Of a stretch of DNA of 64,000 bases, positions 10,018-18,236 are shown one piece after another. Both the position numbers and the translations under genes were made by a program. The notes beneath the pieces were generated by a model. It made no database searches. It saw only the letters and a program-made list of their open reading frames with translations, and had not been told where the DNA came from. Every line of letters starts with the position of its first letter. Positions within the stretch are counted from its first letter, which is position 1. Origin of the DNA: Myxococcales bacterium 68-20 (GTDB lineage: Bacteria > Myxococcota_A > Polyangia > Polyangiales > Polyangiaceae). The stretch is from positions 124,001 to 188,000 of the forward strand of contig MKVQ01000001.1 in the NCBI GenBank assembly GCA_001899635.1, given 5' to 3'.

Positions 10018-13000
10018 ATGAAGTCTCTGGTTCGCTGGGCTGCCGGCAATCCCGCCATCGCCCTCCTCGTGGCGGCGCTCATCGTGATGAGCGGCATCCT
10101 CGCGTACCGCCAGCTTCCCATCGACGCCGTCCCCGACGTCACGAACATCCAGGTTCAGGTGGTGACGCGTGCAGACGCCCTGAGCGCTCCCGAGGTCGAG
10201 GCGCAGATCACGCAGCCCATCGAGCGTGCGATGGCCGGCGTACCCGGTCTCGTCCAGACCCGCAGCGTCTCGAGGCTCGGGATCTCCCTCATCACGCTCG
10301 TCTTCTCGGACGAGGTCGATCTCTATTTCGCGCGCACGCAGGTCAACGAACGACTGGGCCTGCTGCGGGACACCATTCCACCTGATGTCGGGCAGCCCGA
10401 GCTCGGACCCATCTCGACGGGCCTGGGCGAGATCTACATGTTCGAGCTGACGAGCTCGACGTCGCGGTCGCCGGAGGAGCTTCGCACGATCATCGAGTGG
10501 CAGATCGGTCCGCGGCTGCGACAGGTCCCGGGCGTGGTGGAGGTGATCGGCTTCGGCGGAACGCTCAAGCAGTACCACGTGACGATGGATCCGAAACGCC
10601 TCTCCGCGTACCAGGTGTCCGTCGAGGAGGTCCGCGCAGCGCTCGAACGAGACAACGCCGTCTCGGGAGGCGGGTACGCCGATTGGCACGGAGAGCAGCT
10701 CGTCTTCCGTGCTGACGGTCGCTTCCGGTCGCTCGAGGACATTCAAGAAACGGTGATCCGCACGATCGACGGGATCCCTGTCCGCGTCGGCGATCTCGGG
10801 ATGGTCGATACCGGTCCGGCCATCCGCTACGGCGCGATGAGTCGCGACGGGCGCGGCGAGATCGTCGGCGGCAGCGTCTTGATGCTCAAGGGGCAGAACA
10901 GCCGCGAAGTCGTCGCGCGCGTTCAGGCGGCCATCACCGCGATGACGCCGACGTTGCCGGCGGGGACGCGGATCGTGCCGTACTACGATCGCGCAGAGTT
11001 CATCGATCGTGTCCTTGCGACCGTCGCCAAGAACCTCGGGGAAGGGGCGCTGATCACGATCGCCTGCCTGCTCCTGACGCTCGGGAGCCTGCGCGCCGGC
11101 TTGCTCGTCGCCGGAGCGATCCCGTTCTCGATGCTGGTCGGCTTCATCGGCCTCCGAGCGATCGGCTACTCCGGCAACGTGATGTCGCTCGGCGCCATCG
11201 ACTTCGGGATCATCGTGGAGGGGGCCGTCCTCTCCGTCGAGCACTCGCTCTCCCACGGCGGTTCGAGCAACGATCCGGCGACGCGACGCCACGCGCTCGT
11301 GCATGCGATGGAGCAGGTGACGCGGCCCGCCACGTTCGGCGTCGTCATCACGCTTCTCGTCTTCTTGCCGCTCGCGACGCTCGAGGACGTGGAAGGGCGG
11401 ATGTTCAAGCCCGTCGTGTACTCGCTCTGCTTCATGCTCGGAGGAGCGCTCGCGTACGCGTTCATCGTGCTTCCGGCGATCGGGCCCGCCGTGCTGGCCA
11501 AGGAGGCGCACGGCAAGGACCCCTGGCTCTCACGCAACGCGAAGAAGCTCTACGCTCCGCTGCTCGACAGCGTCCTCGCCCGTCCGTATGTGACACTCGC
11601 GGCGTCAGTCGCCGTCCTGGTCGGGATGCTGGTTCTGGGAGGGCGGATCGGTGCGGACTTCCTGCCGCGCGTGTTCGAAGGGACCGTTGCGATCGACGCC
11701 CAGCGCGTACCGACGATCTCGCTCGACAAGGCGCTGCTCATGGCGCACGAGAGCGAGCTGGCGCTCGTCAAGACGCCTGAAGTGACCGGCGTGGTCAGCC
11801 GCATCGGTCGCCCGGAGAACTCCATCGATCCGGCTGGTCCCGAGGCCGCGGACATCTTCGTTCTCTTGAAGGAGCGCTCCGAATGGAGAAAGGGGCTCAC
11901 CGTCGAGAAGCTCGTCGAAGAGCTGGCGGCGAACGTCGACGCCGTGACCCCTGCGACCGTCAACGCCTTCAGTCAGCCGATCGAGATGCGCGTCAACGAT
12001 CTCGTCGCCGGGGCGAAGGGTGACGTCGTCGTGAAGGTGTTCGGCGACGACCTGACCGCGATGAGCGAGACCGCGGATCGCATACGCCGGGTCATCCAGC
12101 AGATCGACGGCGCCGCCGACGTGAAGATGGAGATGCCGTTCGGCCTGCCGTCGGTCAACGTCACCGCCGATCGCGGTCGTGCTGCGCGTCTCGGCATCTC
12201 GACGCGATCGATCCTGGATGCCGTCGCCATGACTCGAGCCGGCGAGCGCGTCGGCGTCGTGCGCGAGGGAGAACGTGTGTTCGACCTCGTGCTCCGCCTG
12301 GGTGGAGACAACGTGACGGACAGCAAGGCCGTCGAGCGGCTGCCCATCGCCTCCCAGGACGGCCTGCTCGTTCCACTGTCGACGGTCGCAGACGTCACAG
12401 AGGAGCGCGACATCCACCAGATCGGACGCGATCAGATGCGGCGCCGAATCTTGGTGCAAGCCAACGTCCGCGGGCGCGACGTCGTCAGCTTCGTCAAGGA
12501 CGCGCAGCAAGCGGTCGCGAAGGTCCAGCTCGAGGCGGGTACCGAGGTCGTGTGGGGAGGCCAGTTCGAGAACTTCCTCCGCGCCCGCGATCAGCTTCTC
12601 ATCCTCGTGCCGATCGCGATCTGCGGCATCGCCATCATGCTCTTCATCACGTTCCGGCGCCTCAAGTATGTCGTCGTGACGCTGCTCAACCTGCCGTTCG
12701 CGCTCGCAGGTGGCCTCTTCTCGTTGTGGGCTCGTGGGTTGTCCTTCAGCATCCCCGCGGGTGTCGGGTTCATCGCTCTCTGCGGCGTTTCGGTGATCAC
12801 CGGCATCGTGATGACCACGAACCTGGTCGAGCTCCCGGAGGACCTCGAGCCTCGAGAGCGGGTCAAGCAGGCCGCGCTCGCCTCGCTCCGCGCGCGCATC
12901 AGCACGGCACTCGTCGCGGCCGTCGGGTTCGTTCCTGCGGCTACCGCGACCGGAACGGGAGCGGAGGTCCAGCGTCCGCTCGCTACCGTGGTCATCGGCG

Positions 13001-13140
13001 GGCTCATCGCCTCGCTCGTCCTCTCGCTCCCCGCGCTGCCGGCCATGCTGTACGTGGCGACCCGGCGAGATGGTCGGAAGGCGTCGGCGGGCGCGGCGGC
13101 AGATACGTCGGATACCGCGTCGCCCTTGGCCGCGGAGTAG
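10018..13140 (+). CDS. CzcA/CusA-family heavy-metal efflux RND transporter
   Basis: A 1040-residue proton-driven inner-membrane pump. It begins MKSLVRWAAGNPAIALLVAA (TM1) followed by YRQLPIDAVPDVTNIQVQV, the signature of the heavy-metal RND subfamily. Two large periplasmic loops are flanked by twelve predicted helices. The proton-relay helix reads AIDFGIIVEGAVLSVEHS, with acidic residues at the D-x5-D-x6-E positions, the second being Glu instead of Asp. The metal is not predictable. No membrane-fusion protein or outer-membrane factor gene is adjacent, so partners must be encoded elsewhere. It converges on a two-component system, and both carry the same palindrome upstream. No convincing ribosome site was seen at the ATG at 10018. 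Confidence 0.94.
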   Translation: MKSLVRWAAGNPAIALLVAALIVMSGILAYRQLPIDAVPDVTNIQVQVVTRADALSAPEVEAQITQPIERAMAGVPGLVQTRSVSRLGISLITLVFSDEVDLYFARTQVNERLGLLRDTIPPDVGQPELGPISTGLGEIYMFELTSSTSRSPEELRTIIEWQIGPRLRQVPGVVEVIGFGGTLKQYHVTMDPKRLSAYQVSVEEVRAALERDNAVSGGGYADWHGEQLVFRADGRFRSLEDIQETVIRTIDGIPVRVGDLGMVDTGPAIRYGAMSRDGRGEIVGGSVLMLKGQNSREVVARVQAAITAMTPTLPAGTRIVPYYDRAEFIDRVLATVAKNLGEGALITIACLLLTLGSLRAGLLVAGAIPFSMLVGFIGLRAIGYSGNVMSLGAIDFGIIVEGAVLSVEHSLSHGGSSNDPATRRHALVHAMEQVTRPATFGVVITLLVFLPLATLEDVEGRMFKPVVYSLCFMLGGALAYAFIVLPAIGPAVLAKEAHGKDPWLSRNAKKLYAPLLDSVLARPYVTLAASVAVLVGMLVLGGRIGADFLPRVFEGTVAIDAQRVPTISLDKALLMAHESELALVKTPEVTGVVSRIGRPENSIDPAGPEAADIFVLLKERSEWRKGLTVEKLVEELAANVDAVTPATVNAFSQPIEMRVNDLVAGAKGDVVVKVFGDDLTAMSETADRIRRVIQQIDGAADVKMEMPFGLPSVNVTADRGRAARLGISTRSILDAVAMTRAGERVGVVREGERVFDLVLRLGGDNVTDSKAVERLPIASQDGLLVPLSTVADVTEERDIHQIGRDQMRRRILVQANVRGRDVVSFVKDAQQAVAKVQLEAGTEVVWGGQFENFLRARDQLLILVPIAICGIAIMLFITFRRLKYVVVTLLNLPFALAGGLFSLWARGLSFSIPAGVGFIALCGVSVITGIVMTTNLVELPEDLEPRERVKQAALASLRARISTALVAAVGFVPAATATGTGAEVQRPLATVVIGGLIASLVLSLPALPAMLYVATRRDGRKASAGAAADTSDTASPLAAE

Positions 13141-13147
13141 GATGCCG

Positions 13148-14494
13148 TCAGGACCTCGGTGCAGTAACCGAGGTCGGAAGACGGATCACGAAGCGGCCCC
13201 GGGGGCCGGGCACGACCGAGACGTCACCGCCGTAGGAACGGGCGAGCTCGCGCGCGATCGGAAGTCCGAGCCCGGTTCCTTCCGTTCCGTCGCGGCGCAG
13301 CCCGCTCGTGAACGGCTCGAAGATTCCCTCCGCGTCCGGTGCCGGCACACCGGGCCCTTCGTCGAGCACGGTCACGACGATCTGCTCGTCCTGGAGCGCA
13401 GCGTCGACGCGAACGGACCCGTCGGGAGGGGAGAATCGAACCGCGTTGTCGAGCACGTTGCGGAGGATGCGAGCGACGCTCCGCTGGTCGCCGCGTGCTC
13501 TCGCAGAAATGGGGGTCGCGATGATCGATATCCTGCGATGTCGTCCGATCGGTGTGACGTCCGCGATGGCATCCGCGAGGCTCGCCTCGAACTCCGAGAG
13601 ACCATCGGCGGCGGGTTTCGCCCTCAGCCGCGCAAGTCGAAGCAGGTCCTCCGTCAGATCCGTCAGGCGCTCGCAAGAGGCGAGTGCACCACGGAGGCCG
13701 CTGTCGTAATCGTCGGGCCCGCGTGCCGTCTCGAGCGTGTGCTCGAGCTCGACGCGGAGCGAGGTGAGCGGTGTTCGCAGCTCGTGAGCGGCGTGCGCGA
13801 TGAAGCGGTCCTGGACCGCGACGAGGCCGACGAGGCGCTCGATCATGACGTTGAGATCGTCGGCGAGCTGCTGCAGGTCGACGTCCAGTGATTGAAAGCG
13901 AACGCGTGCGCTCGTGTCGCCGCGCGCGACCTGGCGAGCCACCTCCGCGACGGCTCGGTGGTTGCGCGTGAGGATCGTCGCCACGCCATAGGCCACCAGC
14001 GCCGCCCAGAGGCAGCCGACGCCGAAGGCCGTCGCCATCGCACCAGCGAGCATCGATGCGTCTTCTTCGAAGTCCTCTCGTGACGTTGCGAGAAGGATCC
14101 GGTGCGACGAGCCTGGCATGCGGACCACGACGGCGCGCATGCGCAGGCCGTCGTGCTCCATGTCGAAACCCTCGTCCAGGCCTACGTGGCGCGGCATGGG
14201 CGGCACGCTCGAGAAGTTGCTCGTCGTGGCGAGCGTCTGGCCGTCCGCCGTGTAGAGGACGCCGTACTTCGGCAGCGGTCCGACGGCGTCCGCGGAAGGG
14301 CCTGGAGCATCCGTGAACTCCATGATCCCCCGAGCCGTCTCGGCGGCCTCGCGGTGAGCGACCACGAGCAGCGCGTCGTCGAGCCGGTGTCGCTGCGATG
14401 CGACGAACCGCTCCCAGACCACCGTGAACGCCACCCCCATCGTGAGCGTCGTGAGGACGAGGACGACGAGCGCCGTCCTCACACGGAACGTCAC
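13148..14494 (-). CDS. Sensor histidine kinase (HAMP type)
   Basis: A 448-residue inner-membrane sensor. TM1 (about 7-27, TALVVLVLTTLTMGVAFTVV) and TM2 (about 149-175) enclose a periplasmic domain of about 120 residues, then come a HAMP linker and the HisKA box HAAHELRTPLTSLR (phospho-His at about residue 237). The HATPase domain has NVLDNAVRFS (N box), DEGPGV (G1) and GTGLGLPIA (G2). The start is a GTG at 14494 that shares one base with the TAG stop of the response regulator (TAGTG), so translation is coupled. This layout matches CusS/CzcS-type metal sensors, and the convergent RND pump supports a metal-sensing role; the signal itself is inferred. Confidence 0.93.
   Translation of the reverse strand: MTFRVRTALVVLVLTTLTMGVAFTVVWERFVASQRHRLDDALLVVAHREAAETARGIMEFTDAPGPSADAVGPLPKYGVLYTADGQTLATTSNFSSVPPMPRHVGLDEGFDMEHDGLRMRAVVVRMPGSSHRILLATSREDFEEDASMLAGAMATAFGVGCLWAALVAYGVATILTRNHRAVAEVARQVARGDTSARVRFQSLDVDLQQLADDLNVMIERLVGLVAVQDRFIAHAAHELRTPLTSLRVELEHTLETARGPDDYDSGLRGALASCERLTDLTEDLLRLARLRAKPAADGLSEFEASLADAIADVTPIGRHRRISIIATPISARARGDQRSVARILRNVLDNAVRFSPPDGSVRVDAALQDEQIVVTVLDEGPGVPAPDAEGIFEPFTSGLRRDGTEGTGLGLPIARELARSYGGDVSVVPGPRGRFVIRLPTSVTAPRS
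13152..13175. terminator. Hairpin at the convergent ends of pump and sensor kinase
   Basis: GACCTCGGT and ACCGAGGTC form a perfect 9-bp stem with a 6-base loop. It lies just past the pump stop (13140) and within the last codons of the convergent sensor kinase gene, so it could stop transcription from either side. There is no strong T-run. Confidence 0.5.
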
Positions 14495-15162
14495 TACTTC
14501 ACCTCCGTGCGAGCGCGATAGCCCGCGCCACGTACGGTCTCGACCAGGGAGGCATTCTTGCCGAGCTTGTCGCGGAGGCGGCTCACGTGGACCTCGACGA
14601 CGTTGGGGACGATCTCGTCGGAGTCCCACACGTTCTCGATGAGCTCGACCTTGCTGACGGTCTCGCCCGAACGGCGGACCAGGTAGAGCAGGAGATCGAA
14701 CTCGCGGGTCGTGACCTCGAGCAAGCGCCCGTCGGCGAAGACGTGGCGCCGAAGCAGGTCGAAGTGAAGAGGGCCCACGTCCATCGCTCCCAGTCGAGGC
14801 GGGCGGCGGAGAAGAGCTCGGAGTCGGGCGAGGAGCTCGGACACGGCGAACGGCTTCGAGAGGTAGTCGTCGACGCCGAGGTCGAGCGCCTGGACTCGAT
14901 CCTTCGTCTGATCCCGGGCGGTGAGCATCAGCATCGGCCCTTCGAAGCCCGCGCGCCGGAGCCGAACGGCGACGTCGAGCCCGTCGCCGTCGGGGAGCAT
15001 CCAGTCGACGATGACGAGCTCGAGTTGAGTGGTCTGGGCCGCCCGGGCCTCGGCTGCGTTCCGGGCCAGCGTCACCGCATACCCGTGACTCGATAGGACG
15101 CGAGCCAACAGGTCCCCGAGCTTCGGGTCGTCTTCGACAAGCAGAACACGCACGCGCTGCAT
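14494..15162 (-). CDS. OmpR/PhoB-family response regulator
   Basis: A 222-residue DNA-binding response regulator. The receiver domain starts MQRVRVLLVEDDPKLGDLL, with the acidic pair at 11-12, the phospho-acceptor Asp at about 53 (VIVDWMLPDGDG) and the conserved Lys in DYLSKPFAV. The C-terminal winged helix contains LTTREFDLLL-like spacing (EVTTREFDLLLYL) and ends VSRLRDKLGKNASLVETVRG, typical of OmpR/CusR. It heads the regulator-kinase operon, overlapping the kinase start by one base. The palindrome 15186-15203 is 24 bp upstream and matches the one before the RND pump, so this protein probably activates both. The frame upstream of 15162 has no support. Confidence 0.93.
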   Translation of the reverse strand: MQRVRVLLVEDDPKLGDLLARVLSSHGYAVTLARNAAEARAAQTTQLELVIVDWMLPDGDGLDVAVRLRRAGFEGPMLMLTARDQTKDRVQALDLGVDDYLSKPFAVSELLARLRALLRRPPRLGAMDVGPLHFDLLRRHVFADGRLLEVTTREFDLLLYLVRRSGETVSKVELIENVWDSDEIVPNVVEVHVSRLRDKLGKNASLVETVRGAGYRARTEVK

Positions 15163-15185
15163 TCTAGGCGTGGAGCGTGGCCGAA

Positions 15186-15203
15186 CCTTACGGCGCCGTA
15201 AGG
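15186..15203. promoter_or_regulatory. Palindrome upstream of the two-component operon (site 2 of a pair)
   Basis: CCTTACGGCGCCGTAAGG is a perfect 18-bp palindrome, 24 bp before the response regulator start. Its inner 14 bases are identical to the site at 9871-9884 before the RND pump gene. Confidence 0.75.
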
Positions 15204-15341
15204 AACAGCTCGTCGGTTCTTGCAATCAAGCGCAGCCGGACCTCTTCCAGCGCCTCTCCGCAGCCGTCTTCGTGGGTTCTTTTTCGCGTCCCCGTGTGGC
15301 GGCGCAACGCGAGCCGGTGAGGGCGCTTCGCCGGGCGGAGA

Positions 15342-16109
15342 CTATCGGCCGTGACCGGGACGACGGGCTTCGAACGTGATGTTCTGGTCGCCCTTTCTCG
15401 GTGGGCGCCGATGTTCGTAGTTGCCCGAGACGACGATGTCGACAAACCCCGTCTCCCGGAGCGCACTCGCGAACTCCTCGACTCCCCACCAGCGCAGGCT
15501 GAAGAGCTCGAGCTCGCTCGCGGTCAGCCGGCCCTTCGTCCAGCGATCGTAGCGAAGGTGAGAGACCGTGGTCTGCGCCACGAAATCGGTCTCGATTCGA
15601 TCGGCGGTCAGCGTCAGCCAATCGCCGTCCTCTGCCTGCCACTTCCGGATGCTCCTGCTCTCTCCCAGGAAGCTGTCGATCGGGTCGAGGTCCACGATCA
15701 ATCGTCCATTCGGCGCGAGGTGATCGACGAAGCGCTCCAGTGTGCACATCGCCGCGGAACGATCGGCGATCAACTGCAGCGATCCGGCCGGGACGATGAT
15801 CGCTTCGAAGCGTTCGTCGTACGCGAAGCTCTCGAACGTCTGCCGCGTCAGCTTGGGGGTGAGTGATCTCGCTTCGCATTCACGCCGGCAGTGGCGCAGC
15901 ATGTCCTCGGAGGCATCGAAGCCCTCGATCTGAAGCCCGGCTTCGAGGAGAGGGATCAGCATTCGCCCATTTCCGACCGCCGGCTCGAGGATGGCCCCTT
16001 TGCAATCCTGGAGTCGGTCCCGGTAATGCTCGACGTCTCCGAACGACCTGCCGATGTACTTGTCCAAGTTGTAGACGTGCGATGCGAGCGTTCCGTAAGC
16101 GTTGTTCAC
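15342..16109 (-). CDS. Class I SAM-dependent methyltransferase
   Basis: A 255-residue protein starting MNNAYGTLASHVYNLDKYIG. Motif I reads ILEPAVGNGRMLIPLLEAG, followed by the AdoMet-ribose acidic residue in IEGFDASEDMLRHC. The later strand is EAIIVPAGSLQLI, and LAPNGRLIVDLDP is the post-II loop. The overall pattern matches small-molecule methyltransferases of the Methyltransf_25 type. The substrate is unknown. It is the only gene in its transcription unit, reading away from the gap at 16110-16667 towards the response regulator. Confidence 0.88.
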   Translation of the reverse strand: MNNAYGTLASHVYNLDKYIGRSFGDVEHYRDRLQDCKGAILEPAVGNGRMLIPLLEAGLQIEGFDASEDMLRHCRRECEARSLTPKLTRQTFESFAYDERFEAIIVPAGSLQLIADRSAAMCTLERFVDHLAPNGRLIVDLDPIDSFLGESRSIRKWQAEDGDWLTLTADRIETDFVAQTTVSHLRYDRWTKGRLTASELELFSLRWWGVEEFASALRETGFVDIVVSGNYEHRRPPRKGDQNITFEARRPGHGR

Positions 16110-16667
16110 CGGCTCTCCCGTTGGCGGTCAGCGCGTGGTCGACGACCCCGCAGCTGAACGCGCATGGCGTGCTCGCTCCGCGCCGTAGTCGAAACGGCCC
16201 CCGCCAAGCACGGCGACGAGAGACTCGATCCACGACAGGGCGCTCAACATGAGCATCATCACGGTGATGGCAAGTGTTGGAGGGCGCGCGCTGGTGCACG
16301 AAGCTCGCTCGGGCGAAGAGGTCACGGCGCGACGCAACGACTCACTTACTGGAAGCGTCTCGAAGTACGCCATTCGCGGTTGCGCGGTGGGCATCCGGGT
16401 GGCAGTCTTCCGGCCATGAAGTTCATCCGGCTTCGCTGAGCTCGACAGCCCGCGTCCGATTCGCCTTCTCCTGAGCGAGAGCGCGTGATGCGTGAGGCTG
16501 TCAGCCGTGCCCCCGCTTTCCGTTTCACGGAAGGCCCGCGCGCGTCTGCTCATCGGAAGCTGTGAGTCATGATGGTGCTGCTCGGGCAATGCCTGAAGCG
16601 CCCCGTTTCCACGGCATTCGCGCGCGGGTCTTCCCAGCGCTCGTTCGCGAGCGAGGGAGATCTCTTC
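16110..16667. other. 558-bp intergenic region, no convincing gene
   Basis: It separates a minus-strand methyltransferase from a plus-strand phosphotransferase, so it should hold two promoters. A minus-strand frame at 16128-16589 encodes a short hydrophobic stretch (LAITVMMLMLSALSW) but lacks a ribosome site and the rest looks random, so a small membrane protein is only a remote possibility. No repeat or RNA structure was recognised. Confidence 0.4.
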
Positions 16668-17615
16668 ATGTCGTCGATTCGTGAATCTCGGTCGTGTGGT
16701 CTCGCATCCGTGACGGAGCTCGTCGGAGCTGCTCGTGCCCGTGGGTTACAGCTCGCCACCAACCAGGCGGAGCTCGATCAGACCGGTCTCGACTTCCACG
16801 TCGTCCACGGCGCTGACGAGCACGGGACGCGCTGGATCGTCCGAACGCCGCGCCGTTCCGACGTCGTCGCGGCCGCTCGCGTCGAAGCACGCGTGCTCTC
16901 GCTGGTGGCGCCTCGTCTTCCGGTCGAGGTGCCGATCTGGCGCGTGCACGACGACGACGTGATCGCCTACCGACGGCTCGAAGGAACGCCGGCGGTCACG
17001 CTCGATGAGAACGGCCCCAAGTGGAACGTGATCGACCCGGCGGCGCCCTGCGAAGCGTTTCTCGATTCCTTCGCGACGATGCTGGCCTCGCTCCAGTCGA
17101 TCACCGTCGAGGAGGCTGAGAGGGCGGGCGTACCGATCCGTCCGATCGCAAGGTCACGCGCGACGATCGCCGGCGCGATGGAAGCGACGCGGAAGGTGCT
17201 CGCCCCGAGCGATGCCGTTTGGAGCCGGTGGCAACGCTGGCTCTCGAACGACGACCTCTGGCCGACGCACATCGCGCTCGTCCACGGAGACCTTCATCCT
17301 GGACACATGCTACTCGCGCCCGACGGCACGCTCACCGGCGTGCTCGACTGGACCGAGGCGCAGTTCACCGACCCATCGCTCGACCTCGCGATGTTCTTCG
17401 GCTGCTTCGGAGCGAAGGCGCTCGAGGCGCTTCTTTCCCGCTTCGAACGAGCAGGCGGCAAGGTCTGGCCGGGGCTCGTCGCGCACGCCGTCGAGCGGTG
17501 GGCGGCGTTCCCGGCGCTCGGCGCAGAGTGGGCGCTCCGGACGAACAACGACGGCGTTCTCGAGCACGTCCGCGCCCAGCTCGCCGCGCTGCCGCCGCCG
17601 ATCGGCGTCGACTGA
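16668..17615 (+). CDS. Macrolide 2'-phosphotransferase-like (Mph/APH family) kinase
   Basis: A 315-residue phosphotransferase of the APH/choline kinase fold. The catalytic Brenner motif is HGDLHPGHMLL and the metal-binding loop follows as GVLDWTEAQFTDPSLDLA. The HGDLHPGH plus DWTEA pair is characteristic of macrolide 2'-phosphotransferases rather than aminoglycoside kinases. The N-terminal lobe has the ATP strand TRWIVRTPRRSDV. The start at 16668 is favoured by GAGGGAG ten bases upstream. Resistance to a macrolide is a reasonable inference, but related enzymes act on other hydroxylated metabolites. It stands alone and ends at a strong hairpin. Confidence 0.85.
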   Translation: MSSIRESRSCGLASVTELVGAARARGLQLATNQAELDQTGLDFHVVHGADEHGTRWIVRTPRRSDVVAAARVEARVLSLVAPRLPVEVPIWRVHDDDVIAYRRLEGTPAVTLDENGPKWNVIDPAAPCEAFLDSFATMLASLQSITVEEAERAGVPIRPIARSRATIAGAMEATRKVLAPSDAVWSRWQRWLSNDDLWPTHIALVHGDLHPGHMLLAPDGTLTGVLDWTEAQFTDPSLDLAMFFGCFGAKALEALLSRFERAGGKVWPGLVAHAVERWAAFPALGAEWALRTNNDGVLEHVRAQLAALPPPIGVD

Positions 17616-17624
17616 CCAACCAAG

Positions 17625-17664
17625 GACGCGGCGCGAGGCTACCGCGTGAGCCTCGCACCGCGTC
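17625..17664. terminator. Strong hairpin after the phosphotransferase gene
   Basis: GACGCGG-C-GCGAGGCT pairs with AGCCTCGC-A-CCGCGTC: 15 base pairs with one C/A mismatch and an 8-base loop. It begins 10 bp after the stop at 17615. The convergent response regulator gene ends at 17797, so it may serve both directions. There is no T-run. Confidence 0.65.
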
Positions 17665-17796
17665 GACGTCGGGGCGTGCTTTCGCCATCGCGGCACTCAT
17701 CCCGTCCGTTCGAGCGCGCCAGCAAGGCCGCGTTCGGCGAGGTTCGTTCCTGGACCAGAGGGCGGGCTCGAGTCATAGCCGAAGCGCGAACGGGGG

Positions 17797-18147
17797 CTAC
17801 CGTTGTGATTGTGAAGCAGCCGCGCGGATCCAGGCGACGACATGCGGCAGGCCGCCGACCTTGGCGAAGGAGCGCTCGTGGATGCTGCTCTCGTTCAGCA
17901 CGAGCTCGTCGGCCGACATGAGGATGCGTCGGCAATGCAGTTGCAGTCGGCTCGCCTGAGCAAGGAGAGCTCGCCCGCTCCCATCCGGCATGTGCTCGTC
18001 CGTGAGCACGATGTCGAACGGAATCGTACGAAGCTTCGCAAGCGCCTCGGTGACGCCTGACGCCTCCTCGACCTCGACGTGTCGTCGGAGGGTTCGGACG
18101 AAGTAGTGGCGGATGATGATGTCATCGTCGACGACCAGCACTCGCAT
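17797..18147 (-). CDS. Single-domain response regulator (CheY-like)
   Basis: A 116-residue protein consisting only of a receiver domain. It has MRVLVVDDDI (acidic triad), the phospho-acceptor Asp at about 50 in IVLTDEHMPDGSG, the Thr/Ser switch in ILMSADEL and a late Lys (SFAKVGGLP), in which the usual K-P is not followed by Pro. No output domain is present, so it must act by protein contact or phosphotransfer. It is divergent from a LexA/CI-like repressor across 89 bp containing a near-palindrome. No histidine kinase is adjacent; the partner is unknown. Confidence 0.87.
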   Translation of the reverse strand: MRVLVVDDDIIIRHYFVRTLRRHVEVEEASGVTEALAKLRTIPFDIVLTDEHMPDGSGRALLAQASRLQLHCRRILMSADELVLNESSIHERSFAKVGGLPHVVAWIRAAASQSQR

Positions 18148-18181
18148 CGGACACTCGCACCGAGAAAATCGATGAAGATTG

Positions 18182-18204
18182 GACCATCATATAGGATGGT
18201 GGTC
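18182..18204. promoter_or_regulatory. Near-palindromic operator over a -10-like box
   Basis: GACCATCAT and ATGGTGGTC form a 9+9 inverted repeat with one mismatch around ATAGG. The centre (CATATAGGAT) resembles a -10 element and lies in the 89-bp gap between the divergent response regulator and LexA/CI-like genes. Autoregulation by the repressor is the likeliest use. Confidence 0.5.
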
Positions 18205-18236
18205 AATACCGTCGGGGCGGGCGACGTACCACTCCC

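Noticed and set aside
16128-16589. A small membrane protein gene on the minus strand
   Set aside because: One hydrophobic stretch only, no ribosome site, and the rest of the frame looks random.
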